NCBI GenBank assembly: GCA_030913385.1
Contig: CP133159.1
Location: 3,184,584 to 3,248,583 of the forward strand
From: Cytophagaceae bacterium ABcell3
GTDB lineage: Bacteria > Bacteroidota > Bacteroidia > Cytophagales > Cytophagaceae
Reading direction: 5' to 3'
Length of the DNA: 64,000 nucleotides
Below, piece after piece: positions 8,316 to 17,114 of this stretch. Under the pieces are notes generated by a model. That model had not been told where the DNA came from and searched no databases. It saw only the letters and a list, made by a program, of their open reading frames with translations. The position numbers and the translations under genes are program-made. The first letter of the stretch is position 1. Each line of letters starts with the position of its first letter.

Positions 8316-8590
8316 TCGCATTACATAAGCAGTGGCCTGACTTAACCGGTTTTTGTCCCCTGGCAAAAACAGTCTCTTAAAGGCTTTGTAAGGCTGAGGA
8401 TACCGCATGGTGGCTTTGTTTCACTTTCTAGTCTGACGGTTCTGATGCTCCCCGGGTATGCCTGGCGGAACTAAAGGGCAATCTTTCCGGAAACTGATAC
8501 AGAAAAACCAGCTTAATCAACCTTCCGTCTTCAGGAGATGGTTTGTCAGGCGCTGCTTAACTTAAAAAGTACGTTTTTTTTAAAATTTTT
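8316..8590 (+). other. Structured non-coding stretch before slipin
   Basis: No gene is visible. It contains the hairpin GTTTTTG-(8 nt)-CAAAAAC at 8349-8370, whose 3' part repeats the AAAAACAG seen in the closing helix of the tRNA-like RNA, so alternative pairings with 8190-8197 are possible. It may be the 3' part of the ncRNA or a leader of the slipin-rtcB mRNA. Confidence 0.4.
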
Positions 8591-8596
8591 ATAACA

Positions 8597-9586
8597 ATGA
8601 AAAGGATCAGAATAAACAAAGGACAAATTGGACTTGTGTTCAGAAACGGTGATTATATAAGGGTGCTTCAGGAAGGCTCTTTCTGGTTAAAGCCATTTGA
8701 AAGCGTAATGCTTTACAGTTTGTCTGTTCCTTTTTATCCACCAGTGGATCTGAGTATCCTGCTACGTGATGAGGATCTGGCAACTATGCTAACGGTGGTG
8801 GATGTTAAAGACCATGAGATTGCCCTGCAATATGAAAATGGTAACTTTAAAAATGTGCTCACACCGGGAAGGTACGCCTTCTGGAAAGGTGTTGCCGAAT
8901 TTTCATTTGATAAAGCCGATTTAAACCGGGCGGAAATTTCTCCGGATATTAATGTAAACCTGTTTCAGCGGAAAGAGCTGCTGCCATATATCAGGGTTTA
9001 TACCATTGAAGCTTTTGAAAAAGGTGTTCTTTTTGTTGATGGAAACTTTCAGCGCATTCTTGATACAGGTGTATACCATTTCTGGAAAAGCCCGGTGATG
9101 GTATCTGTACAAAAGACAGACATGCGACAGCTACAACTGGAAGTATCAGGACAGGAAATCCTTACCAGGGACAAAGCAGCCTTGCGCATCAGTTTTTATA
9201 CACAGTATAAGGTAAAGGATATCATTAAAGCACTGGTTGAAAACAGAGACTTCGAAAAGCAGTTGTATGTATTGCTGCAACTGGCACTGAGGGAATTTGT
9301 TGGTACTTATTCTTTGGATGAGCTACTTGATAAAAAAGAGGAGATTTCAGCGTATGTCCTGAGTAGTCTTAAGCAAAAGTCTGAAGACCTGGGCGTGGAA
9401 ATCAAAGGAGCGGGAATAAGGGACATCATACTTCCCGGCGAAATAAAGGAGATTATGAACCAGGTTTTGGTGGCAGAGAAAAAAGCCCAGGCCAATGTAA
9501 TTATGCGCAGGGAGGAAACAGCTTCTACAAGGAGTTTGCTGAACACAGCAAAGCTCATGGAAGACAATGAATGTTGTTCAGGCTGA
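8597..9586 (+). CDS. Slipin (band 7/SPFH family), C-terminus frameshifted
   Basis: This 329-residue product resembles the slipin/stomatin proteins that accompany RtcB in many bacterial RNA-repair operons. The N-terminal half holds beta-rich repeats (GSFWLKPFE, GRYAFWKG, GVYHFWKSP). The SPFH domain runs from about 130 to 290, ending in helix-forming QVLVAEKKAQANVIMRREE typical of slipins. No clear N-terminal transmembrane segment is seen. The normal reading would continue past NE into LFRLKEMEYVEKI..., which is present one frame away at 9571-9702; a single missing base near 9570 gives the early TGA at 9584. The protein as read loses about 43 residues. It precedes rtcB by about 190 bp on the same strand. 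Confidence 0.8.
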   Translation: MKRIRINKGQIGLVFRNGDYIRVLQEGSFWLKPFESVMLYSLSVPFYPPVDLSILLRDEDLATMLTVVDVKDHEIALQYENGNFKNVLTPGRYAFWKGVAEFSFDKADLNRAEISPDINVNLFQRKELLPYIRVYTIEAFEKGVLFVDGNFQRILDTGVYHFWKSPVMVSVQKTDMRQLQLEVSGQEILTRDKAALRISFYTQYKVKDIIKALVENRDFEKQLYVLLQLALREFVGTYSLDELLDKKEEISAYVLSSLKQKSEDLGVEIKGAGIRDIILPGEIKEIMNQVLVAEKKAQANVIMRREETASTRSLLNTAKLMEDNECCSG

Positions 9587-9702
9587 AGGAAATGGAATAT
9601 GTTGAGAAGATTGCCGATAAAATAAACAGTATTTCCCTGTCGGGAGGCAATATGGTTTTTGACCAGTTGAAAGACATATTTTCTCCTAAAAAAATAAACT
9701 GA
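9571..9702 (+). pseudogene. Out-of-frame C-terminal tail of slipin
   Basis: Forty-three codons in the -1 frame relative to the slipin gene encode LFRLKEMEYVEKIADKIN and end in VFDQLKDIFSPKKIN. This is the tail expected after MEDNE in slipins. Either a frameshift mutation, a sequencing error or ribosomal -1 shifting joins the two; no classic slippery heptamer is visible at the junction. Confidence 0.75.
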
Positions 9703-9775
9703 ACCGGGAATATGTTACAGGGGTATTAAGAAGCCTTTACATATTCCAGGTTTAACCTTAGAAAAAAAAAACATC

Positions 9776-11185
9776 ATGCAATTGAAAGGAAATCACTTAC
9801 TGGAAATGGGGTATCCTCCAGGTAAAGTAATAGGCATAGCACTTGAAGTAATAGAGAAAGAGTATGCAGATCTGAATACAGATGCGCTGAGTATCCTGTT
9901 TAAGAATGTACTGGAAAACCCGGGGGACTTTCTTGAAGACCCGAAACTTTCCCCTGTGGCTTTTGAACTGATAAAGCCAGCCAAAGATGCCCTGGTTGAA
10001 CTGAACCCAAATCCGGATGACTATGTGGTATACGGGCCGGAAGGTATTGAAGAAGGAGCGGTTCGTCAGATGGAAACCGCCATGAAGCTGCCCGTAACGG
10101 TCTCCGGTGCACTTATGCCGGATGCCCACCAGGGCTATGGCCTGCCCATAGGCGGGGTACTGGCCACCAACAATGCGGTCATACCTTATGGTGTCGGCGT
10201 GGATATCGGCTGCAGAATGTGCATGAGCATCTATGATATTCCTGCTGGTTTTATTGACGAGCAGAAGAAGGAGCTGAAAAAAATGCTGATCAACAATACC
10301 AAGTTCGGACGGGCAACTTTTAAAAAGCCACGCGAGCATGCGGTCATTGAAAACCCGCTTTTTTCGGAGATTCCACTGTTGAAAGGCCTGAAAAATAAAG
10401 CGTTTTCGCAATTGGGATCTTCCGGAGGTGGAAACCATTTTGTGGAATTCGGGATTACTGAAATTCTTGATCCGCAGAATGAATTCGGGCTGCCTCCGGG
10501 CAAATACCTGGCAGTGCTTTCCCATTCAGGGTCGAGGGGATTTGGCGCCACTATAGCAAGCCACTACACCAAACTGGCGATGGAAACCTGTAAGCTTCCG
10601 CAGGAAGCAAAGCATCTGGCATGGCTTGGACTGGATACCGAAGCCGGACAGGAATACTGGCAGGCGATGAACCTTGCCGGTGACTATGCTTCTGCCTGCC
10701 ATCACCAGATACATGAGCGTATGGCTGTAGGGCTGCGGGCAAACCCTGTTGCGGTAATAGAAAACCACCACAACTTCGCCTGGAAGGAAAAAGACGCTGC
10801 CGGAAATGAAGTTATCGTCCACCGTAAAGGGGCTACACCGGCAGGAAAAGGAGTTCTGGGAATTATCCCCGGTTCAATGACCGCACCCGGGTTTATCGTC
10901 CGCGGAAAAGGGGAGGTAGCCTCTCTGAATTCAGCCTCACATGGTGCCGGAAGGACGATGTCCAGAACACAGGCAAAGAAAATACTGGATGCCAGTGCCG
11001 TGAGGCAACACCTGCTGGACGCCGGGGTGGAACTGATCGGTTCCGGGCTTGACGAGGCGCCAATGGCATATAAGGACATTAACATGGTAATGGAAGCCCA
11101 GAAAGATTTGGTTGAGGTAGTGGGTTCTTTTCTTCCGAAAATAGTCAGGATGTGCGGAGATGAAAAGTTCAGAGAAGTGGATTGA
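9776..11185 (+). CDS. rtcB: RNA-splicing ligase RtcB
   Basis: This 469-residue protein is a full-length RtcB. It joins RNA ends bearing 2',3'-cyclic phosphate (or 3'-phosphate) and 5'-OH, using GTP and Mn2+, through an enzyme-histidine-GMP intermediate. Visible hallmarks are DAHQGYGLPIGGV, the metal-binding cysteine in GVDIGCRM, GGGNHFVEFG, LSHSGSRGFG, GKGVLGIIPGSM and the guanylylated H389 in SASHGAGRTMSR. It follows the slipin and precedes an RlaP nucleotidyltransferase on the same strand, the usual RNA-repair gene company. No archease gene is present. G+C content is visibly higher than in most of the window. The likely job is resealing nicked tRNA or rRNA after nuclease damage. Confidence 0.97.
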   Translation: MQLKGNHLLEMGYPPGKVIGIALEVIEKEYADLNTDALSILFKNVLENPGDFLEDPKLSPVAFELIKPAKDALVELNPNPDDYVVYGPEGIEEGAVRQMETAMKLPVTVSGALMPDAHQGYGLPIGGVLATNNAVIPYGVGVDIGCRMCMSIYDIPAGFIDEQKKELKKMLINNTKFGRATFKKPREHAVIENPLFSEIPLLKGLKNKAFSQLGSSGGGNHFVEFGITEILDPQNEFGLPPGKYLAVLSHSGSRGFGATIASHYTKLAMETCKLPQEAKHLAWLGLDTEAGQEYWQAMNLAGDYASACHHQIHERMAVGLRANPVAVIENHHNFAWKEKDAAGNEVIVHRKGATPAGKGVLGIIPGSMTAPGFIVRGKGEVASLNSASHGAGRTMSRTQAKKILDASAVRQHLLDAGVELIGSGLDEAPMAYKDINMVMEAQKDLVEVVGSFLPKIVRMCGDEKFREVD

Positions 11186-11213
11186 GCAGATGGTAATGTT
11201 AAATAAAGAACAC

Positions 11214-11243
11214 TTGTACCTGTAACATGAGTTGCAGGTACAA
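11214..11243 (+). other. Strong hairpin between rtcB and rlaP
   Basis: Thirteen base pairs with one G-U, arms 11214-11226 and 11231-11243, capped by ATGA. No T-run follows, so it is not a classical terminator. It may be an RNA-processing or mRNA-stability element that separates rtcB from the next gene. Confidence 0.55.
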
Positions 11244-11266
11244 AACCTGTATAAAATTATTGAAAA

Positions 11267-12028
11267 ATGGAATCAACAATAGTCCAGAGACTTCAGGAAA
11301 TAGAGACGCAGTATGAGGTGAAGGTATTGCTGGCGGTGGAGTCAGGTTCGCGGGCATGGGGCTTTCCTTCTCCAGACAGCGACTATGACGTCCGGTTTAT
11401 TTACGTCCACCGGCCGGAATGGTACCTCACTATTCAGGATAAGAAAGACACCATTGAACTACCGGAAAAAGAACTGCTGGACTTCAGCGGCTGGGACATA
11501 CGGAAAGCATTGAAGCTCCTGAAAAAATCCAATCCACCTTTACTGGAATGGCTGAACTCTCCTGTAGTTTATACAGAAATTCCGGAAATTGTCCAGGGCC
11601 TGCGGGAACTGGCAAAAGCCTGCTTTTCTCCTGTGGCAGTCATGCACCACTACCTGAGCATGGCTGTAAAATACAAGGGTCTGGTGGATAAGGCTGGAGG
11701 TCAGGTAAAAATTAAAAACTATTTTTACGCTTTAAGGACAGCTTTTGCCTGTAAGTGGATGCTTGATAAACACACGATGCCCCCAGTGGATTTCACAGAA
11801 ATGCTGGTCTTGGCAGATGATCAGCTAAAAGCAGAAATCATTCGTCTGATAGCGCTGAAAGCCGGCAAGAATGAGAGCGAGGTAGTTGCCCGGAACCCTA
11901 AGCTGGACGCGCTGCTTAATTCCCTTATCCGGGAAGCAGAAGCAAATGCTGCGTCCATGAAATCGTCCAAAGTAGATGTGGAAAGTTTTGATATGTTTTT
12001 CAGGTATGTCCTGGAAGTTTGGCGGTAA
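11267..12028 (+). CDS. RlaP-type RNA-repair nucleotidyltransferase
   Basis: This 253-residue protein belongs to the DNA polymerase beta-like nucleotidyltransferases of the RlaP family (PF10127). The signature ESGSRAWGFPSPDSDYDVRF near residue 26 supplies the GS motif and the DxD metal ligands. The helical C-terminal region has KIKNYFYALRTAFACKWML near residue 146, typical of the family. RlaP proteins are found beside RtcB and are proposed to add or restore nucleotides at damaged RNA ends; the exact reaction is not established. It starts 81 bp after rtcB on the same strand. A second paralog lies at 12913. Confidence 0.88.
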   Translation: MESTIVQRLQEIETQYEVKVLLAVESGSRAWGFPSPDSDYDVRFIYVHRPEWYLTIQDKKDTIELPEKELLDFSGWDIRKALKLLKKSNPPLLEWLNSPVVYTEIPEIVQGLRELAKACFSPVAVMHHYLSMAVKYKGLVDKAGGQVKIKNYFYALRTAFACKWMLDKHTMPPVDFTEMLVLADDQLKAEIIRLIALKAGKNESEVVARNPKLDALLNSLIREAEANAASMKSSKVDVESFDMFFRYVLEVWR

Positions 12029-12162
12029 CCGTTGAATTGTTGAAAATATAAAGTATCTACTATAGGTCAGCAGGTTGTGAAATTTTGAATTGTACCACAT
12101 TTATTATTAAAAACAAATAATATTCCAGGCAGATTGTTCATGATTTTGTTATATTTATAGTT

Positions 12163-12339
12163 ATGTCTTATGAAGATAGTTTAAAATATTACCGGGATTT
12201 GAGAAATTCTTTGGATACGGCCAAAGATGAAAAAGCAATGGAGATAGCAAAAAAAGCTATTGCCAAAGGATATTCTATTGATGAAGTAATGGATCTAACT
12301 GGTTTGACAAAAGAGCAAATAGAACAAATAAAGAACTAG
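12163..12339 (+). CDS. 58-residue helical protein
   Basis: A short frame from ATG 12163 encodes MSYEDSLKYYRDLRNSLDTA followed by AIAKGYSIDEVMDLTGLTKE and ends QIKN. The second half resembles the C-terminal helix-turn-helix-like tail of Rpn/PD-(D/E)XK transposase-family proteins (KGxSIDEVxxLTGLTxEQIxxI). It may be a stand-alone descendant or remnant of such a tail. An AT-rich promoter-like stretch precedes it. Function unknown. Confidence 0.6.
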   Translation: MSYEDSLKYYRDLRNSLDTAKDEKAMEIAKKAIAKGYSIDEVMDLTGLTKEQIEQIKN

Positions 12340-12424
12340 TAAGGGTGGCCAGCCAACTTTATTTCTATTTGAGAATTCCCGGTAATCAAAGTGTCAGATT
12401 CTAAATTTCTTTAAAAGTTATAAA

Positions 12425-12901
12425 TTGCTTAATCGGCTAGTTATTTCAATAACAGTATCATTGCTTAGTCTGGTTAATATTTCCGGAAAGGGCTTTTCTC
12501 CTCTGGAAGTTCAAATACATGATACGTATTTTGAACTTCCCCTTTTTATTCCTTTCCTGTTTGTTTTTCTGTGGACAAACTTATTTTTAGGTATATCAGA
12601 TTATAGAAAGACCAATTATAAAAGGAATTGTCTTTTATTTCTCTTGACAATCAACTCTATCAACATAGTTTTCACAGGATATTTAGCTTGTGTTTCGTTC
12701 TACGTGTTTTTTATAAGGGGAATTGGGGATACTTTTTTAAAAAGTAACATTTTTTCCCCGCAATTTCTGGGTCTAGTGGAATTTATACAAGTTAGCGTAT
12801 TATCAATATTAGGCTTACAATTAATAGGAGAGTTTTTAATAATATCAAGGCTGATAACAATAAGAAAACATGATAATGTGATTTATCCAAAGCAATATTA
12901 A
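12425..12901 (+). CDS. Small membrane protein with HDTYF motif
   Basis: The 158-residue frame begins with TTG at 12425; no ATG is available near the start. It has about four hydrophobic segments (roughly 5-22, 38-58, 70-98, 118-145). The motif VQIHDTYFELPLFIPFLFVF resembles the QxHDTYF segment of heme-copper oxidase subunit I, but the protein is far too short to be an oxidase and lacks the other heme ligands. It is AT-rich compared with rtcB. It ends about 11 bp before the second rlaP. Function unknown. Confidence 0.6.
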   Translation: MLNRLVISITVSLLSLVNISGKGFSPLEVQIHDTYFELPLFIPFLFVFLWTNLFLGISDYRKTNYKRNCLLFLLTINSINIVFTGYLACVSFYVFFIRGIGDTFLKSNIFSPQFLGLVEFIQVSVLSILGLQLIGEFLIISRLITIRKHDNVIYPKQY

Positions 12902-12912
12902 TCAAGATAACA

Positions 12913-13974
12913 TTGAACATACAGGATATAAAAAATCAAAACCTAATTCTTCTAGAGTGTATCAGCGGCAGCAGGGCTTTCGGACTGGCAACACCGGAGT
13001 CTGATACAGACGTCAGGGGTGTTTTTTACTTGCCCCGGGAAAAATATTTTGGACTGGAATATATACCGCAGATCAGTAATGAGACTAATGATATAGTTTA
13101 TTATGAGTTGGGAAGATTTATTGAACTCTTATTGAAAAACAACCCAAACATTATCGAATTGCTCAATACGCCGGATGACTGTATACTTCAACGGAACCCT
13201 ATAATGGATCATATCCGCACGGAAATGTTTCTATCAAAGCTCTGCGAACAGACTTTCGGAAACTATGCGCTTAGCCAGATAAGAAAAGCACGTGGCCTGA
13301 ACAAAAAGATCGTTAACCCGATGGAAAAAGAGCGGAAGACGGTTCTGGACTTTTGTTATGTTAATGACAGGGCAGCATCCTTGCCTCTAAAGGAATTTCT
13401 TGCAGCAAAGAATATGGAACAAGCTTTTTGTGGCCTGACATCACTGCCACATATGCGTGACATGTATGCCTTGTTCTATGACGAATCGGGCAAGTATAAA
13501 GGGATTGTCCAGAAAAACACCGCCAATGAAATCTCTTTAAGTTCGGTACCTAAGGACGCTAAACCGGTGGCCTTACTGTACTTTAACAAAGACGGCTATT
13601 CCCAACACTGTCGCAGTTATAAGGAATATTGGGACTGGGTGAACAAGCGCAATGAAACCCGTTATCAGGGAAACCTTGCCCATGGCAAAAATTACGATGC
13701 AAAGAATATGATGCATGTATTTCGCCTTCTGACTATGGCAGAAGAAATAGGGGAGAAGGGTAAGGTAATTGTCAGACGACCTGACCGGGACTTTCTTCTA
13801 AGCATAAAGAAGGGAGACTTTTCATATGAAGAGCTAGTGGAAAAAGCTGAAGAAAAAAGGATGCACCTCCAGGATATTTATGAAAAATCAACACTGCCCG
13901 ATACTCCTGATGCCGGATTGGTTAACAACCTGCTGGTGGAAATGAGAGAAAAGCTTTATTGTTCAAAAACATAG
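12913..13974 (+). CDS. Second RlaP-type nucleotidyltransferase
   Basis: This 353-residue protein starts at TTG 12913. The frame is open further upstream, but the family N-terminus (LILLECISGSRAFGLATPES) is fully included. The catalytic signature is SGSRAFGLATPESDTDVRG near residue 17, with the DxD in SDTDVRG. The C-terminal half has the family's conserved helical region (NRYQG-like YQGNLAHGKNYDAKNMMHVF, RRPDRDFLLSIKKGDFSYEE). It is longer than the paralog at 11267 and clearly divergent, so both may act on different RNA ends. It is the last gene of the repair block. Confidence 0.85.
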   Translation: MNIQDIKNQNLILLECISGSRAFGLATPESDTDVRGVFYLPREKYFGLEYIPQISNETNDIVYYELGRFIELLLKNNPNIIELLNTPDDCILQRNPIMDHIRTEMFLSKLCEQTFGNYALSQIRKARGLNKKIVNPMEKERKTVLDFCYVNDRAASLPLKEFLAAKNMEQAFCGLTSLPHMRDMYALFYDESGKYKGIVQKNTANEISLSSVPKDAKPVALLYFNKDGYSQHCRSYKEYWDWVNKRNETRYQGNLAHGKNYDAKNMMHVFRLLTMAEEIGEKGKVIVRRPDRDFLLSIKKGDFSYEELVEKAEEKRMHLQDIYEKSTLPDTPDAGLVNNLLVEMREKLYCSKT

Positions 13975-14098
13975 ATTTTCTATTAAAAAAACAAATGCTT
14001 TTGAACAATTGCATTTATCCTAGGGTAACATCAATGTGGCAATTCAATCATGCAACAACCTTACACAACAAACTGATTACAAAAGCATTAAAACATAT

Positions 14099-16975
14099 TC
14101 ATCTAATTAAGTGAACCCATCCCTTATACGAAATATTTCCTCTTTTTAACTCATAATAATAAACACCATCGCTAAGCCCTTTCCCATTCCAGTTATTATC
14201 ATAATTACTATCTGAAAAAACTAATTTTCCATGCCTATTATAAATATTAATTTCCCATCCACCTTGTTTGGCACATTCAAAATAAAAGTAATCATTCCTT
14301 TGGTCGCCATTGGGAGTAATCAGGTTCGGAATAACACCTGCCTCACAACAATCATTAATCGTGACTTCATGAGTAGCACGTAGACCTCCACAAGCATTAG
14401 AGCCTTCTGCAAAATATTTTCCAGAATGCACAATAGCTCTTATACTATCACTACTTCCATCGTCCCATACCACGTCAATATTTCCTTCTGTTTTAAGAAA
14501 AACGGTATCACCAGTACAAGCTTCCTGCGCACCTAATATTTGCAGTTCCGGCATTAATTCCAGAAACACTTCAAAGGTATCAAGTGCTGTACCACACATA
14601 TTTTCCCTGAACACATAGAAGCTTTCTGCCTTATCTGTTGTAAACCAAGCCTCAGTACTACCGTCACTCCAAAGGAAGGATACATTCTCTTGAGAAAGAT
14701 CCACTTCATGGAACGCACCTTCGCAAATGACAAACCGCCTTTGCTCCGGCTGATATGGAGGGTCAACTATAGTAACAAATGTACTATCTGAACGTGTACA
14801 ATACCCCCTGTTTACATGAACACTATATAACCCAGTTTCAGTTGCTGGAAGCTTGTGTGCATCAGAAAGGTCCTGCCAAAGATAACCTGCTTCTGTATTA
14901 TAAACATCCAACCACAAAGTGTCGCCATGGCAAATGGCAGTATCTGCACCAAGATCCACTTCAGGGGCATCATAAAAGGTGACAGTAAGAGAATCACTGG
15001 CATTACAACCACCCAAAAAAATGTCCACTTTTACTTGCTCAGAGGTACTAGTATTGTAAAAAGGTTCAGTAGACCCGTCTTGCCAGAGAAATCTTGCGCC
15101 TTCTTGGAAAACATCAAGCATAAGCGTATCGCCAATACACAAAGAGGTGTCTGCCCCTAAAGTCGCCACTGGCAGAGCTGGTGTCACCTCTAGAACTATG
15201 GAATCACTGACAGAACAAGCTCCAAGGGTAACATTCGCATGGTGATGTCCACCTTCTAAAAAAGATGTCTGGTTAATTGTATCTCCGTTGCTCCAAACGT
15301 AACTTGCTTCAGGAAGAACTGGAAGCTCTACGGGATAAGGAAGCTGGTCAAAACATATGATGGTGTCTCCCCCCAATTCAACGGTATGCCTTTTTTGAAA
15401 ATTGACAGCTATAGCCTTATAACCTTCGTAGCATCCATTAGAAGTTTCATATATAACGGTGTCATTGGCGATAATTTCATGATAGTCAACTGAACCACTT
15501 GAACTATGGTACACTTCGGGAGCACAAGGCTGAAAACGAAAGGTATCTCCTGCACATAGTGTTGTGTCGTTTATGTTACTTGCCAAAGGACCTCTTATGC
15601 GTACGTTGCTTCCATAGGTTTTGCTTTCACCATTTGCATATTGAAGGGTGCACCGGACATAATGGTCGCCAGCAGTGGTAAAAGCATAAGTAGGATTCAA
15701 GCTATTTACCGTCTCTGACCCTTGATCACCAAAATCCCAATCGGCACTTACCACGGTAGTATCTATAAGTTTAAAAGTGGTTTCCTCTCCCAAACAAGTA
15801 TTTTGAAAAGAAAATGCCGGCTGAAGATAAGCCGAAACAAATTTTGGGAAACTGAAAATACCAAACTGCGCATTTATTTCCTCAAAAACTATATTGCATA
15901 AAACGCCCTCCTGGTTCGGGGCATGAATCACTCCAAGCTTAGTGCCTGAACCTGAATGCTCATTAATATATATTTTCCCATTCTGTGCGAGCTGCAAACC
16001 TAAAGATATTGACGAAGAGCAAGTTTTTACTTGCGTTGCCTGCATTCCTGAGTTGTCGGAAGAGCTTATTTTTGCTTGATAAAGGCTACTATCTGTACTG
16101 TAATACAGTAGTTTTGAGTCTGGAGAAAACTCTGCATCATAAACTGCCTGGGCTCTTTCATCTATACCTGACAACATTCTTCCATTTTCCATACCTCCTG
16201 TTTCTGCATTAAAATCAAATAGATAAATTAATTGTGCAAAACTCGGCTCAGGAGAAACTAATACTGCTATTTTTTTCTGGTCAGGTGATACTTTGTAATT
16301 AATCCGAGCTTCAATATCCCAATGGCCAGGAGGGGTAAATGGAAAGTTACTATTAACAACATGCTCATCTATACCACTACTTGTTACTTTTCGAGCCTTA
16401 AAAACCTCATCTTCGCTATCGTAGTATAAAAACCAGAAACACTCGCTATCTGAATGTCTGATAATGGTGAACCCAGGTGTGGGATAACCCTGTAAAATTG
16501 TTCTTTTTTCTATTGCTTCTCCATATCCTTCATTTCTTGACATATCTACCACTGTGTAATCAAGTTTATTCCTAGTACTAGAAGACCTTCCATAAAGTGA
16601 AAAAACATAGAAAAGTCTTCGGCTACCAGGAACAGGTATGGTCAAGCTTTGATATACATAAGTCATACTGTCAGTTTCCTGAAGTCCAGGCATCAAGCGG
16701 TGTTTGCGGGTATATATCCTATTGGTTGTATAAAACAAAAGGTTCCCTTCCTCATCTGACATTGAAGAAGTGTTGAAATATGGAGCAAATCCCCATCTAT
16801 AGTAATAATTAGTGTTATGCATCTGTTTTGTGGGCATACTTCCATTAAAAGTTAATAGAGTCGTTGTTTGACTGTAAAATGGAATAATCCAGTTTGCCGT
16901 TTCATTTTGAGCAGAAACAAAAGGAGTTGAAATAAAATATATAAAAAGGAAAAATAGTCCAATAAAAAATTGCAT
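14099..16975 (-). CDS. T9SS type B (gliding-motility C-terminal) PKD-domain protein
   Basis: This 958-residue secreted protein has a signal peptide at residues 1-22 (FFLFIYFISTPFVSAQ). Residues 30-390 contain beta-propeller-like blocks (AQAVYDAEFSPDSKLLYYST). A PKD domain lies near 400-460 (WDFGDQGSETVNSLNPTYAF). Several repeated ~80-residue blocks follow, with LGADTSLCIGDTLMLDV-type starts. The last ~85 residues (NLITPNGDQRNDYFYFECA to the end, with ELKRGNISYKGWVHLIR) form the type B sorting domain (CHU_C). The protein is probably surface exposed, as an adhesin or large cell-surface scaffold. It lies downstream of the GH9 cellulase gene on the same strand but is separated from it by a terminator. 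Confidence 0.9.
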   Translation of the reverse strand: MQFFIGLFFLFIYFISTPFVSAQNETANWIIPFYSQTTTLLTFNGSMPTKQMHNTNYYYRWGFAPYFNTSSMSDEEGNLLFYTTNRIYTRKHRLMPGLQETDSMTYVYQSLTIPVPGSRRLFYVFSLYGRSSSTRNKLDYTVVDMSRNEGYGEAIEKRTILQGYPTPGFTIIRHSDSECFWFLYYDSEDEVFKARKVTSSGIDEHVVNSNFPFTPPGHWDIEARINYKVSPDQKKIAVLVSPEPSFAQLIYLFDFNAETGGMENGRMLSGIDERAQAVYDAEFSPDSKLLYYSTDSSLYQAKISSSDNSGMQATQVKTCSSSISLGLQLAQNGKIYINEHSGSGTKLGVIHAPNQEGVLCNIVFEEINAQFGIFSFPKFVSAYLQPAFSFQNTCLGEETTFKLIDTTVVSADWDFGDQGSETVNSLNPTYAFTTAGDHYVRCTLQYANGESKTYGSNVRIRGPLASNINDTTLCAGDTFRFQPCAPEVYHSSSGSVDYHEIIANDTVIYETSNGCYEGYKAIAVNFQKRHTVELGGDTIICFDQLPYPVELPVLPEASYVWSNGDTINQTSFLEGGHHHANVTLGACSVSDSIVLEVTPALPVATLGADTSLCIGDTLMLDVFQEGARFLWQDGSTEPFYNTSTSEQVKVDIFLGGCNASDSLTVTFYDAPEVDLGADTAICHGDTLWLDVYNTEAGYLWQDLSDAHKLPATETGLYSVHVNRGYCTRSDSTFVTIVDPPYQPEQRRFVICEGAFHEVDLSQENVSFLWSDGSTEAWFTTDKAESFYVFRENMCGTALDTFEVFLELMPELQILGAQEACTGDTVFLKTEGNIDVVWDDGSSDSIRAIVHSGKYFAEGSNACGGLRATHEVTINDCCEAGVIPNLITPNGDQRNDYFYFECAKQGGWEINIYNRHGKLVFSDSNYDNNWNGKGLSDGVYYYELKRGNISYKGWVHLIR

Positions 16976-17056
16976 TAGCAGGACTTTTTAAAGTCTTCTG
17001 TCTTGGGAACGTGCATCTATAGCTAATATTTTATTTAAAATAAGATTTTAAATAAA

Positions 17057-17093
17057 CAGCCCCCGACTTTATAAACTATAAAACCGGGGGCTG
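17057..17093 (-). terminator. Terminator of the GH9 gene
   Basis: CAGCCCCCG (17057-17065) pairs perfectly with CGGGGGCTG (17085-17093), followed on the minus strand by TTTATTT. It lies 22 bp past the cellulase stop codon. Confidence 0.8.
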
Positions 17094-17114
17094 CTTAAAC
17101 TCAGAGCAAGTATT

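Noticed and set aside
9560-9590. Programmed -1 frameshift in slipin
   Set aside because: No X XXY YYZ slippery heptamer or clear downstream pseudoknot was seen; a simple one-base loss is more likely, though not proven.
12425-12901. Heme-copper oxidase subunit I fragment
   Set aside because: Only the HDTYF-like motif matches; helix number, length and other heme ligands do not.
3086-13974. Classical defence island (restriction, CBASS, retron, toxin-antitoxin)
   Set aside because: No nuclease, cyclase, reverse transcriptase or toxin family was recognised; the genes point to RNA repair. The Vsr gene at 26217 is distant and unlinked.
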